A stretch of 45,609 nt of DNA, from NCBI GenBank assembly GCA_012838755.1, contig DUOQ01000002.1, positions 1-45,609 of the forward strand. Direction: 5' to 3'. The stretch is from Propionibacterium sp. (GTDB lineage: Bacteria; Actinomycetota; Actinomycetes; Propionibacteriales; Propionibacteriaceae). Shown here piece after piece: positions 9,835 to 18,390 of this stretch; positions within the stretch are counted from its first letter, which is position 1; each line of letters begins with the position of its first letter. The notes beneath the pieces are model-generated. The model was not told the origin of the DNA and ran no database searches. It worked only from the letters and a program-made list of their open reading frames with translations. A program made the position numbers and the translations under genes.

Positions 9835-11342
9835 CAGTTTCCTTCGTGGTTGTCGGACGGGTCGGCGAACCAGCCGGCCTTCGCGGGACGGGTGTTGTGC
9901 CAGATGTGCTTGGTCTCGACGTACTCGTGCAGGCCGGCCGAACCGAGCTCGCGCCCGATGCCGGACTGCTTCATGCCGCCCCACTCGGCCTGCGGCACAT
10001 AGGGGTGGTAGTCGTTGATCCAGATGGTGCCGTGGCGGAGGCGTCCGGCCACGCGCTCGGCGCGTCCGGCGTTCTCGGTCCATACCGCGCCGGTGAGCCC
10101 GTAGATGGTGTCGTTGGCCAGCGCGACGGCGGCGTCCTCGGCCTCGTCGCGGGTGGCGCCGGAGAAGGTCTCGACGGTGAGGACGGGCCCGAAGGACTCG
10201 TCCTGCACGCAGCGCATGCTGGTGGTGCAGCCGTCGAGGATGGTGGGCGGGAAGTAGGAGCCTTGGGCGAGGTCACCGCCGGGGATCGTCCCGCCGGTGC
10301 GCAGGACGGCGCCCTCGGCCACGGCGTCGGTGACGTAGGCGTGCACCTTGTGGCGGTGCTCGTCGCTGATCAGGGGGCCGGTCTCGGCGTCGTCGTCGAA
10401 GGAGCTGCCGAGGCGGATCGCCTCCGCCCGGCGGACCAGCTCGTCGACGACCTCGTCGTGGATGTTCTCCTCCACGATCAGTCGCGTGCCGGCCGAGCAC
10501 ACCTGGCCGGAGTCGAGGAAGACGGCGGTCAGCGCGTTGTCGATGGCCGCCGGGAGGTCGGCGTCGGCGAAGATGATGTTCGGGTTCTTGCCGCCGAGCT
10601 CGAGGGCGACGCGCTTCACCGTGCCCGCGGCCGACGCCATGATGGCCTTGCCGGTGGCCAGGCCACCGGTGAAGGAGACCAGGTCGACATCGGGGTGCCC
10701 GGTGAGGACGGAGCCGACCTCCTGGCCGGTGCCGAGGACGAGGTTGGCGACCCCGGCCGGCAGGCCGGCGCGCTCGAGGGCGTCCATCAGCCAGATCGAT
10801 GTCTGGGGGGTGAGCTCGCTGGGCTTGAGCACGAACGTGTTGCCGGCCGCCAGGGCGGGGGCGACCTTCCAGGCGGTCTGGAGCAGGGGGTAGTTCCACG
10901 GGGTGATCAGCGCGCACACGCCGACGGGCTCGTGGACCACCCGGCTGGAGATCCCGGGCATGCCGGTGTCGATGACCCGACCGGCCTCGCCCTGCACGAG
11001 GGAGGCGAAGTGGCGGAACACGGCGACGATGTCATCCATGTCGAGCTGGGCCTCGACGAAGCGTTTGCCGGTGTCGAGCGCCTCCAGGCGGGCGACGTCG
11101 TCGCGCTCGGCCTCGAGGAGGTCGGCGACCCGGGCGAGGACCGCGGCCCGCTGGGGCGTCGGGGTGGTCGGCCACGGGCCGTGGTCGAACGCGTGGCGGG
11201 CGGCGGCGATGGCGGCCTGCGCATCGGCGGAGCCGCCTTCGCTGACGGTGGCGATGACGCTGCGGTCGCCGGGATGGGTGATGTCTCGGGTGGCGCCGGT
11301 CTCGGCCTCGCGCCACGCGCCGTCGATGTACAAGCTGGGCAT
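9834..11342 (-). CDS. betB: Betaine-aldehyde dehydrogenase
   Basis: [16 protein letters not shown]...[50 protein letters not shown] motifs; stop overlaps the betA start. Confidence 0.93.
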   Translation of the reverse strand: MPSLYIDGAWREAETGATRDITHPGDRSVIATVSEGGSADAQAAIAAARHAFDHGPWPTTPTPQRAAVLARVADLLEAERDDVARLEALDTGKRFVEAQLDMDDIVAVFRHFASLVQGEAGRVIDTGMPGISSRVVHEPVGVCALITPWNYPLLQTAWKVAPALAAGNTFVLKPSELTPQTSIWLMDALERAGLPAGVANLVLGTGQEVGSVLTGHPDVDLVSFTGGLATGKAIMASAAGTVKRVALELGGKNPNIIFADADLPAAIDNALTAVFLDSGQVCSAGTRLIVEENIHDEVVDELVRRAEAIRLGSSFDDDAETGPLISDEHRHKVHAYVTDAVAEGAVLRTGGTIPGGDLAQGSYFPPTILDGCTTSMRCVQDESFGPVLTVETFSGATRDEAEDAAVALANDTIYGLTGAVWTENAGRAERVAGRLRHGTIWINDYHPYVPQAEWGGMKQSGIGRELGSAGLHEYVETKHIWHNTRPAKAGWFADPSDNHEGN

Positions 11343-11381
11343 CGATCTCCTCAAGGGTCTGGGCATGTCTGGCCAGCAAAT

Positions 11382-11414
11382 ATAACGGGCGTTATGAACG
11401 ATAACGCAAGTTAT
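11382..11414. promoter_or_regulatory. Tandem TetR-type operators ATAAC-N4-GTTAT
   Basis: ATAACGGGCGTTAT (11382-11395) and ATAACGCAAGTTAT (11401-11414), 19 bp apart, between divergent betB and tetR. Confidence 0.75.
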
Positions 11415-11426
11415 ATGCTGTCCGCC

Positions 11427-12035
11427 ATGACCTCTGGGCCGATCCCACCCCGCCGCGCGACCCCTGCCGTGCGTGAACGGCTCCTCGATGCTGCCGACTC
11501 GTTCTTCTTCGTGGAGGGCGTGTTGGCGACGCCGATCGACAGGATCCTGAAGGCGGCGGAGGCGTCGCCACCGAGCCTGTACAAACACTTCGGCAGCAAG
11601 GACGGTTTGATCACCGCCGCGCTGCGCCGGCGCCTCGACATCTGGTCGCGGGTCTGGCAGGAGCAGGTGGACGCCACCCCGGACGCCCGGGGGAGGGTCC
11701 TGTCGGTCTACCCGGCCATGCGGCGCTACCAGCGGGAGTACCTGCCCGAGAAGTGGTGCGCGTTCTCGGGGACCCGGGCCGCCCTGTCGGTGCGCTCACC
11801 CGCCCTGCAGGCGGTGCTGGACGACGAGACGGACCTGCTGCGCTCGCAGCACGCGGCGTTGGTGGCCGAGCTCGGCCTGGGGGAGGCTGCGGCGGTGCGG
11901 CTGACCCGGCAGCTCGTGGTCGTCTACAACGGGTTGCTGGCCCAGATGCTGCGCGACCCCTACGACGAGGCGATCGACGAGAGCGAGGCCACCGCGGCGG
12001 CCCTGGTCGACCTCGCCCTGCACGCCGGTTCGTGA
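11427..12035 (+). CDS. TetR/AcrR family regulator of the bet operon (candidate)
   Basis: MTSGPIPPRRATPAVRERLLDAADSFFFVEGVLATPIDRILKAAEASPPSLYKHFGSKDGLITAAL: TetR HTH; divergent from betB. Confidence 0.9.
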   Translation: MTSGPIPPRRATPAVRERLLDAADSFFFVEGVLATPIDRILKAAEASPPSLYKHFGSKDGLITAALRRRLDIWSRVWQEQVDATPDARGRVLSVYPAMRRYQREYLPEKWCAFSGTRAALSVRSPALQAVLDDETDLLRSQHAALVAELGLGEAAAVRLTRQLVVVYNGLLAQMLRDPYDEAIDESEATAAALVDLALHAGS

Positions 12036-12062
12036 CTGCGGAGGTCGCAGCCGGAGGGCGTT

Positions 12063-12092
12063 TTGGTGCAACCTCCCTGCTCGCGCTATAGT
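12063..12092 (+). promoter_or_regulatory. Candidate sigma-70-like promoter for tRNA-Leu
   Basis: TTGGTG-18 nt-TATAGT upstream of the tRNA. Confidence 0.5.
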
Positions 12093-12125
12093 TCTCTGGC
12101 TGTCGGGGAAACCCGGCCGACACCT

Positions 12126-12211
12126 GCGCGGGTGGCGGAATTGGCAGACGCGCTAGCTTGAGGTGCTAGTACCTGGTTACGGGTGTGGAGGTTCAAGTCC
12201 TCTCTCGCGCA
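12126..12211 (+). tRNA. tRNA-Leu (anticodon GAG), CCA not encoded
   Basis: Acceptor GCGCGGG/CTCGCGC+A, long variable arm, anticodon stem-loop CTAGC-TTGAGGT-GCTAG, GGTTCAAGTCC T-arm. Confidence 0.95.
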
Positions 12212-12218
12212 CAACAGC

Positions 12219-12248
12219 TGGGCCCTCGGTCGACTGACCGGGGGCCCA
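12219..12248 (+). terminator. Hairpin downstream of tRNA-Leu
   Basis: TGGGCCCTCGGTC-GACT-GACCGGGGGCCCA, near-perfect stem. Confidence 0.75.
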
Positions 12249-12257
12249 TTCTGCTAC

Positions 12258-12287
12258 CACCCTTGGGCGCGACACCCTTGGGGGCGA
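12258..12287 (+). repeat. Tandem 15-bp duplication
   Basis: CACCCTTGGGCGCGA followed by CACCCTTGGGGGCGA (14/15 identical). Confidence 0.8.
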
Positions 12288-12330
12288 CGGCTCACCCCTG
12301 CAGTGAATGGCACACGACCCGCTTGGTCGC

Positions 12331-12365
12331 CCTGCGCGCACTGGATCGGGACGATCGAGTCAGCG
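12331..12365 (+). repeat. 35-bp imperfect-palindrome repeat, copy 1
   Basis: cctgcgcgcACTGGATCGggaCGATCGAGTcagcg; 32/35 identical to 16007-16041. Confidence 0.85.
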
Positions 12366-12439
12366 AGCCGAGTCAGGTGATGCACTGCGCCTCCACCGAC
12401 CGAGGGTCGCCGTGGGTCGCCAGAGGTCGCGTCCCGCAC

Positions 12440-13051
12440 TCAGATCAGGCCCCGCTCGTACGCCACCCGCACCGCGGCGGCCCGGTCGGAGACGCCCAGC
12501 TTCTCGTAAACCCGGGACAGGTGCGTCTTGAACGTCGTCTCGCTCACGTTCAGCCGCCGAGCCGCTTCACGGTTGGTGCCTCCCGCGGCGAGTTCGCGCA
12601 CCACCTCGGCCTCGCGGGCGGTCAGCGCGGTCTCGGCACCGCGTCCGGTCAGGGCCGCCAGCGCGGACGCCGTGAGGACCGGTCGCCCCGCCGCCAGTTC
12701 CCGCACCGCCCGGATCAGGTCTGCCCGCGGGGTGTCCTTGAGCAGGTAGCCGTCGGCCCCCGCCGCGAGCGCGGCCCGGATGTCGTGGTCGGTGTCGTAC
12801 GTGGTCAGCACGAGGATCCGGGGCCGGGTCCTCGAGGTTGCCCGCAGTGCGCGGATCGCGTCCACCCCGTCGCCGGCGGGCATCCGCAGGTCCATGAGCA
12901 CGGCGTCGGGGTCGTGGTGGCGCACCATCGCGACAGCCTCGGGCCCGGACGCCGCCTCGGCCACCACGTCGATGTCACCCTCGCGGGTCAGGATGGCGAC
13001 GATGCCGTCACGCACCAGGGGGTGGTCATCGGCGATGACGACGGTGATCAT
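12440..13051 (-). CDS. NarL/LuxR-family response regulator
   Basis: MITVVIADDHPLVRDGIVAIL...LTAREAEVVRELAAGGTNREAARRLNVSETTFKTHLSRVYEKLGV. Confidence 0.95.
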   Translation of the reverse strand: MITVVIADDHPLVRDGIVAILTREGDIDVVAEAASGPEAVAMVRHHDPDAVLMDLRMPAGDGVDAIRALRATSRTRPRILVLTTYDTDHDIRAALAAGADGYLLKDTPRADLIRAVRELAAGRPVLTASALAALTGRGAETALTAREAEVVRELAAGGTNREAARRLNVSETTFKTHLSRVYEKLGVSDRAAAVRVAYERGLI

Positions 13052-14247
13052 GTGGGCTCCTCTCCCGGCGCCGGGACCACGGCGATGACCCGAGTCCCCT
13101 CGCCCGGTGCCGTCGCGACCTCGAGTGTGCCACCGACCGCGGCGAGCCGGACGCGCATGCCCGCGAGGCCGTAGCCACGGCTGACGGCGGTGGAGTCGAA
13201 GCCGATCCCGTCGTCGGTGACCTCGAGCCGCGTCCCCGTGTCGGTGTCGGCGTCCGCGTAGGTCAGCGTCACGTCCGCGCGGCGGGCTCGCGCGTGCCGG
13301 GCGACGTTGGCCAGTGTCTCCTGGGCGATGCGCAACAACACGTCGTCGCTGCCCCCGGACGCGGGCTGCCCGATCACCCGCAGCTCGCCCCCGAGCCCGG
13401 TCGTCCCGCGCCACTGGCCGAGCAGGTCGTCGAGGGCCAGGGGCAGGTCGGCGCCGTCCAGGCGCGGGGACGCGAGGGCCCGCACGGCACGACGTGCCTC
13501 GGCGAGCGCCTCGCGGGCCGTGGTGTCCACCGCGGCCAGGCGACGGTCGCGCTCGGTGGGGTCGGGGGCGGCGGACGCGGCGTCCAGTTGGGCGATGATG
13601 GCCACGAGGTCCTGGGCGACGGTGTCGTGGATCTCGCGGGAGAGCCGGGCGCGCTCTTCGGCGATGCCGGCCTCGCGGGCTTGGGCGACGAGCTGGTCGC
13701 GCAACGAGGCCGAGCGCGCCTGCTCGGCGCGGAGTTCGTCGTTGGTGCGGGTGAGCTCGACGAACAGGGCTTCGCGCTTGCGGTCGAGGGCCGCCATCAG
13801 GGCGGTGATGGCCAGGTTGATGGCCACGAAGGCCCCGTACACCGGCGGCGTGAACAGCACCGAGCGGGGTCCGCCGACCTGAGCGACCGCGATCACCACG
13901 GCGACGCCCGCCATGCCGGCGATCCGGCCCGCGCGGGATCGGAACTGGGCCGACTCGTAGTAGCCGATGAAGAGGTAGAGCCCGAACGCGGGGGACAGCC
14001 ACACCGCGACCGCGGCGACCGCGAGGTTCGCCCAGAACAGGGTCATGGCACGGGAGTCGGTCGTGGCCGGGCGGTTCCCGACGACCCGGATGCCCGCCAT
14101 CACGGCGGTGAGGAGCACCAACCACGGCAGGTCCACGACCCGCACCACCGGGACGCCCAGGACCGCCATGGCCACCGCGGCGGCGAGGCTGGCCCCGAGC
14201 AGCCCGAGCGCCACGCCCAGGTGGAGGCGTTCGCGTCGGGGGCTCAT
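13048..14247 (-). CDS. Sensor histidine kinase (HisKA_3/DesK-NarX type)
   Basis: ERARLSREIHDTVAQDLVAIIAQLDAA...VARHARARRADVTLTYADADTDTGTRLEVTDDGIGFD; ATGA overlap with the RR. Confidence 0.94.
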   Translation of the reverse strand: MSPRRERLHLGVALGLLGASLAAAVAMAVLGVPVVRVVDLPWLVLLTAVMAGIRVVGNRPATTDSRAMTLFWANLAVAAVAVWLSPAFGLYLFIGYYESAQFRSRAGRIAGMAGVAVVIAVAQVGGPRSVLFTPPVYGAFVAINLAITALMAALDRKREALFVELTRTNDELRAEQARSASLRDQLVAQAREAGIAEERARLSREIHDTVAQDLVAIIAQLDAASAAPDPTERDRRLAAVDTTAREALAEARRAVRALASPRLDGADLPLALDDLLGQWRGTTGLGGELRVIGQPASGGSDDVLLRIAQETLANVARHARARRADVTLTYADADTDTGTRLEVTDDGIGFDSTAVSRGYGLAGMRVRLAAVGGTLEVATAPGEGTRVIAVVPAPGEEPT

Positions 14248-14275
14248 GCTCCCATCCTGCCGGAAGCCGTGGCCT

Positions 14276-15013
14276 TCACTCCCACCGGAACACCCGTACC
14301 GCCACGCCGGCCCCGAGCGCGGTCCACGCGAGCAGCACGACGTAGGGCTGCCACGACGCCGGGGCGCCGGCCGCAGCGTCCAGCATCGCCTGGGTCGCCG
14401 CCCCGCCGGGGGTGAGGTCGGTGAGGGTCACCAGCCAGTCGGGGAAGAACACGCGCGGCAGCCACAGGCCCGCCGAGAACCACATGATGGCTGCGACGAG
14501 GTTACCGATGCCCGCGGCCGCCTGCGGGGAGCGGACCACCGCCGCCAGCACGGTGCCGAGCGCGAGGAAGGCGACCAGCCCCAGGGTCCCCGCCAGCAGG
14601 AACAAGCCGAGATCCTTCGGGACGCCGGCCCCGGCGAGCCCCGGGATGAGCACGAGAAGCGCCGTGACGATGAGCCCGACCGCGGCGACCACGACGAACA
14701 GTGCGGCGAGGAGGCCCGCGGGTGAGGCGGGGGTCGTCCGCAGCCGTCGGAGGACGCCGAGCTGGCGGTAGCCGCCCAGGATCGCCGGGACGATCGTGAG
14801 CCCCAGCACCGAGGTGGCGAACAGGACGAGCGTGGGCTGGTACAGCTCGATGACCGACCGGCCACCGAAGTCGAGCACGGCGTTCCGCGCGGCCGGGATC
14901 GCCGTCATGACGATGATTGCGGCGAGCGGCAGCAGGGCCCCGAAGATGAGGGCGGCCGGCTCGCGCAGCAGCAGCCGGGTCTCATTGCGCAGGTGTGCGG
15001 TGAAGGCGGTCAT
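14276..15013 (-). CDS. ABC-2 type transporter permease
   Basis: MTAFTAHLRNETRLLLREPAALIFGALLPLAAIIVMTAI...GVLRRLRTTPASPAGLLAALFVVVAAVG. Confidence 0.9.
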   Translation of the reverse strand: MTAFTAHLRNETRLLLREPAALIFGALLPLAAIIVMTAIPAARNAVLDFGGRSVIELYQPTLVLFATSVLGLTIVPAILGGYRQLGVLRRLRTTPASPAGLLAALFVVVAAVGLIVTALLVLIPGLAGAGVPKDLGLFLLAGTLGLVAFLALGTVLAAVVRSPQAAAGIGNLVAAIMWFSAGLWLPRVFFPDWLVTLTDLTPGGAATQAMLDAAAGAPASWQPYVVLLAWTALGAGVAVRVFRWE

Positions 15014-15915
15014 CGGGTGCTCCCGTCGCGTGTGAGGGTGAGATAGGCGTCATCCAGCGACGGCGACGTGACCCGGAGCCCGCGGGCAGCGACGCCAACC
15101 GCCGTCAGGGCGGCGAGCACGGCCTGGGGCGAGTCGGCGTCCCCGCGCACCACGACGCGCCCGCGCTCGATGATGACGCTCACGACGCCGGGGAGTCGTT
15201 CGAGTCCGGCCAGGTCGAGCTCCGGGTCGTGGTCGAAGGACGTCTCCTGCTGTCCGGTCGCCCCCGCGATCTCGGCGGGGGTGCCATCGGCGACGATCCG
15301 TCCCTGCTCGAGGATGACCACGCGGTCACACAGGTACGCGGCCTCCTCCATGAAGTGCGTGACGAGCAGCATCGTGACGCCCTCGGCGCGCAGCAGCTTC
15401 AGGTACTCCCAGATCTCGCGGCGGGCCGCGGGGTCGAGGCCGGTGGTGAGTTCGTCGAGGAACGCGATGCGGGGACGTCCGATCAGGGCCAGGGCGATCG
15501 ACAGGCGCTGCTGCTGGCCACCCGACAGCTTGCCGAACGGCTGCCGCACGTGCTCGGCCAGGCCGAACCGGTCGAGCAGCTCGGACGCCGGGCGCGGGTC
15601 GGCGTAGAAGGCTGCGTAGAGCTCGAGCGCCTCGCCGACGCGCATCTTCGCGGGCAGGCGGGCCTGTTGCAGCTGCATGCCGAGGATCTCGCGCAACTCG
15701 GGTGGGTCGGTTGCGGGATCCATGCCGGCGATGTCGACGGTGCCGGCATCCCGGGTGCGCAGGCCGCCGATGCACTCGACCGCCGTGGTCTTGCCCGACC
15801 CGTTGGGGCCCAGCACGCCGACGATCTCGCCCTCGTCCACGGACAGGTCGACACCGTGCAGCACGGTGCGTGCGCCGTAGGACTTGGTGAGACCGGAGAC
15901 CGTGATCAATGCCAT
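15010..15915 (-). CDS. ABC transporter ATP-binding protein (DrrA-like)
   Basis: MALITVSGLTKSYGARTVLHGVDLSVDEGEIVGVLGPNGSGKTTAVECIGGL...LSGGQQQRLSIALALIGRPRIAFLDELTTGLDP. Confidence 0.94.
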   Translation of the reverse strand: MALITVSGLTKSYGARTVLHGVDLSVDEGEIVGVLGPNGSGKTTAVECIGGLRTRDAGTVDIAGMDPATDPPELREILGMQLQQARLPAKMRVGEALELYAAFYADPRPASELLDRFGLAEHVRQPFGKLSGGQQQRLSIALALIGRPRIAFLDELTTGLDPAARREIWEYLKLLRAEGVTMLLVTHFMEEAAYLCDRVVILEQGRIVADGTPAEIAGATGQQETSFDHDPELDLAGLERLPGVVSVIIERGRVVVRGDADSPQAVLAALTAVGVAARGLRVTSPSLDDAYLTLTRDGSTR

Positions 15916-16006
15916 GTCCCCAGCCTTGCCGTGGAACGGGGGAGGAACGTCCCCCAACCGCCCCGACCCCGGGTCATCCGATCGGAGGATGCCTTGTTGG
16001 GTCCGG

Positions 16007-16041
16007 CCTGCGTGCACTGGATCGGGACCATCCAGTCAGCG
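16007..16041 (+). repeat. 35-bp imperfect-palindrome repeat, copy 2
   Basis: cctgcgtgcACTGGATCGggaCCATCCAGTcagcg; contains the TGA stop of the adjacent minus-strand CDS. Confidence 0.85.
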
Positions 16042-16749
16042 CGTCGCCGGTGGTGGCCTTGATGCCAAGAACCAGAGGCGCCGTGCGACCAGCACACACA
16101 TCACGCACCACGGGAACAGGGACAGGAGTGACATGACCAGCCCCAGGGTGCCGAACGTCGAGGGGACCAGCATGAAGATCCCTGAGACCAGCGCCCACCA
16201 GGCGACCGCACGACCCAGCGCCCGGGTGCGGATGAGGGCGAGGCCGACCAGGAGCAGGGCTATGCCGTTCAGGATGTAGTAGGTCAGGAACGCCGTGCCT
16301 CGCCACGATCCCAACAGCACCTCGCCGGCTGCCAGCAACGCTGGCCGGGCCGTGGCGGGAGCGGCGGCGTACTCGCGGGCCAGCAGGAGCATGTCGACCG
16401 AGGGGTTGGAGGCGAGGTAGCTCGCCATGCCCAGAACGACCAGGGCCCCGGCGATCGCGGCCGTGGATCGGGCGCGCCGCCAGAGAACGACCACGAGGGC
16501 GAGGTAGACCAGTGCCACCAGGACATTGTTGACGCTGAGTACCAGGTCAAGGCTGACGAGTCCCAGCAGCGGGTTGTGTGACATCAGGTCGACGTACCCC
16601 TCGACCGTGTCCGGTGGTGGATGGATGGCGAAGACGACGACCTGCACCAAGATGAGGCCCACTGAACCCAGTGCTGCGGCGGCGCCGGTGAGGAGGGCAC
16701 CCCGCCAGGGCAGCAGGGCCAACCGGTCGGCGGCGCTCGTTTCGTCCAC
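16036..16749 (-). CDS. Multi-pass integral membrane protein (DUF4386-like)
   Basis: MDETSAADRLALLPWRGALLTGAAAALGSVGLILVQVVVFAIHPPPDTVEGYVDLMSHNPLLGLVSLDLVLSVNNVLVALVYLALVVVLWRR; several hydrophobic segments. Confidence 0.75.
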   Translation of the reverse strand: MDETSAADRLALLPWRGALLTGAAAALGSVGLILVQVVVFAIHPPPDTVEGYVDLMSHNPLLGLVSLDLVLSVNNVLVALVYLALVVVLWRRARSTAAIAGALVVLGMASYLASNPSVDMLLLAREYAAAPATARPALLAAGEVLLGSWRGTAFLTYYILNGIALLLVGLALIRTRALGRAVAWWALVSGIFMLVPSTFGTLGLVMSLLSLFPWCVMCVLVARRLWFLASRPPPATR

Positions 16750-16879
16750 GAGGTCATGGTCGCACGCGAACCGTCAGTTGGAGCCGGCGACGATCTGTCC
16801 GCTGCCTGCCCCGATGAGCCCCACGGCCAGCGCGCCGACTCCCAGCGTGGGGGGGAGGGGTCCCCCTTCCAGGCGTGGG

Positions 16880-17019
16880 ACCGTTCCACCCTGGAGCGGG
16901 CGGCCGGCCCCGTGCGCGTCCGGTCGCTGCCCGGCCTGGGCCACGACCTGCAGATGGACGACCCGGTCGGGGTGGGCACCCTCCTGGTCGAGCAGTTCGC
17001 ACGCGCCGACCGGCGGTGA
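16880..17019 (+). pseudogene. Remnant of an alpha/beta-hydrolase C-terminus
   Basis: ...AAGPVRVRSLPGLGHDLQMDDPVGVGTLLVEQFARADRR*; GxGHd...P motif of the catalytic-His region with no N-terminal hydrolase core in frame upstream. Confidence 0.5.
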
Positions 17020-17025
17020 CCTCCC

Positions 17026-17286
17026 GTCGTAGCCCAGCGCGTTCATCACGGGCACCATCGCCTCGCCGCGCGACAGCTGGGTCCAGCCGCTGCCCTGGAA
17101 GCAGTCGCCGTTGTCGACCACGAGCGTGTTCGGGTTCTCGGCCCGGACCCGGTCGAACAGGGTCTTGGTGCGCGCGACGCCGCCGGCCCTCCGTTAGGTC
17201 GGACGGCCGTCCTCGAGGTAGAACTCGTCGTGTGTCTCCAGCTGGCCGTGCAGGTCGGCGGTCCGGAGGATCGTCAGTCGCGTCAT
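17026..17286 (-). pseudogene. 5'-nucleotidase / metallophosphoesterase (UshA/SoxB-like) N-terminal fragment with in-frame TAA
   Basis: MTRLTILRTADLHGQLETHDEFYLEDGRPT*RRAGGVARTKTLFDRVRAENPNTLVVDNGDCFQGSGWTQLSRGEAMVPVMNALGYD, then loss of homology. Confidence 0.8.
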
Positions 17287-17319
17287 CGCGAACCCGCTCT
17301 GTTCCCCGGAACGAAACGC

Positions 17320-18363
17320 TCAGGCGAACACCACGTTGAACAGGAACCCGATCGCCATGATGCCCAGCGCCACGGTACCGAAGAAGAGGGCCAGCAGCGG
17401 CGGCTTCAGGACGCGGCGCAGGAGGATCGCCTCGGGGATGGACAGCGCGATCGAGCTGAGCATGAACGCCATGACCGTGCCGAGGCTCATCCCCTTGGCC
17501 CACAGCGCCTCGGCGATGGGCACGACGCCGGCGCCGTTGACGTAGAGCGGCACGGCGGCGAGCGTGACCAGCGGGACGGCCAGCGGGTTGTCGGGCCCGG
17601 CCCACGTGGCGAAGAAGTCGGCCGGCACCCAGCCGTGGATGACCGCACCGATCCCGACGCCGAGCAGGATCCACTTCCAGATGCGGCCCAGGATCTCCCT
17701 GGTCTCGGCGAGCGAGGCGTCCACCCGCTCGGCCATGGTGGGCACGTGGCCGTCGGCGCGCAGGTTGCTGATCCTCGTCGCGAACACCATGTCCTCGACC
17801 CAGCGCTCCAGGTGGAAGCGCGAGAAGACCCAGCCCACCACGATGGCCAGCAAGGAGCCCGCCAGCACGTAGGCGACGGCGATGCCCCAGCCGAACTGGT
17901 CGCCGATCATGATGGCCGCGATCTCGCTGACCATGGGCGAGGCCAGCAGGAACGTCAGGGTGATCGACAGCGGGATGCCCGCCGCCACGAACCCCATGAA
18001 CAGGGGGATCGAGCTGCACGAGCAGAAGGGGGTGACCACGCCGAGCACCACGGCCAGCACGAGGCCGACGAACAGCCCCTTGCCCTCGAGGTACGCGCGG
18101 GCCCGGGTGAGGTCGAAGCTCGCGCGGAGGATGCCGATCACGAACATCAGCCCGGTGAGCAGCAGCGACAGCTTGGCGACGTCGTAGAAGAAGAAGTGGA
18201 CCGCCCCGCCGACCGGCGAGGCGAGGTCGAGGCCGAAGACGTCGGCGAACAGCCACGTCCACAGGTGCTCGTTGAGCTGGTAGAGCCCCACCCACGCGAC
18301 GGCCGCGGCGGCCAGCTTCAGCCACAGCGCGGGGGGCGTCCGCACGGCGTGCCCCGTGGTCAT
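17320..18363 (-). CDS. Permease of the ArsP/YraQ (UPF0718) type
   Basis: Multi-pass protein with VVTPFCSCSSIPLFMGFVAAGIPLSITLTFLLASPMVSE (CxC motif). Confidence 0.88.
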   Translation of the reverse strand: MTTGHAVRTPPALWLKLAAAAVAWVGLYQLNEHLWTWLFADVFGLDLASPVGGAVHFFFYDVAKLSLLLTGLMFVIGILRASFDLTRARAYLEGKGLFVGLVLAVVLGVVTPFCSCSSIPLFMGFVAAGIPLSITLTFLLASPMVSEIAAIMIGDQFGWGIAVAYVLAGSLLAIVVGWVFSRFHLERWVEDMVFATRISNLRADGHVPTMAERVDASLAETREILGRIWKWILLGVGIGAVIHGWVPADFFATWAGPDNPLAVPLVTLAAVPLYVNGAGVVPIAEALWAKGMSLGTVMAFMLSSIALSIPEAILLRRVLKPPLLALFFGTVALGIMAIGFLFNVVFA

Positions 18364-18390
18364 GTCTTCACCCTTCGCCGCGACCGGGGC

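Noticed and set aside
5813-10002. Very long plus-strand ORFs (789 and 594 aa) across the bet operon
   Set aside because: Low-complexity R/G/D/H-rich translations antisense to well-matched BCCT, betA and betB genes: high-GC shadow ORFs
9846-11426. N-terminal ~527 residues of the 729-aa ORF ending in TetR
   Set aside because: Antisense shadow of betB that happens to be open in frame; the real TetR start is 11427 (or 11415)
11427-12035. Naming the TetR gene betI
   Set aside because: Its N-terminal and core sequence do not obviously resemble BetI; gene context alone is insufficient
13048-15915. RR-HK-ABC operon as a bacteriocin/lantibiotic immunity system
   Set aside because: No precursor peptide or modification gene nearby; a generic NarL/DesK plus ABC-2 arrangement explains it
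12126-16041. Genomic island integrated at tRNA-Leu
   Set aside because: No integrase, and the 35-bp repeats share no identity with the tRNA 3' end; only the repeat bracketing itself is retained as a finding
12331-16041. 35-bp repeats as terminal inverted repeats of a transposon
   Set aside because: They are in direct, not inverted, orientation and no transposase lies between them
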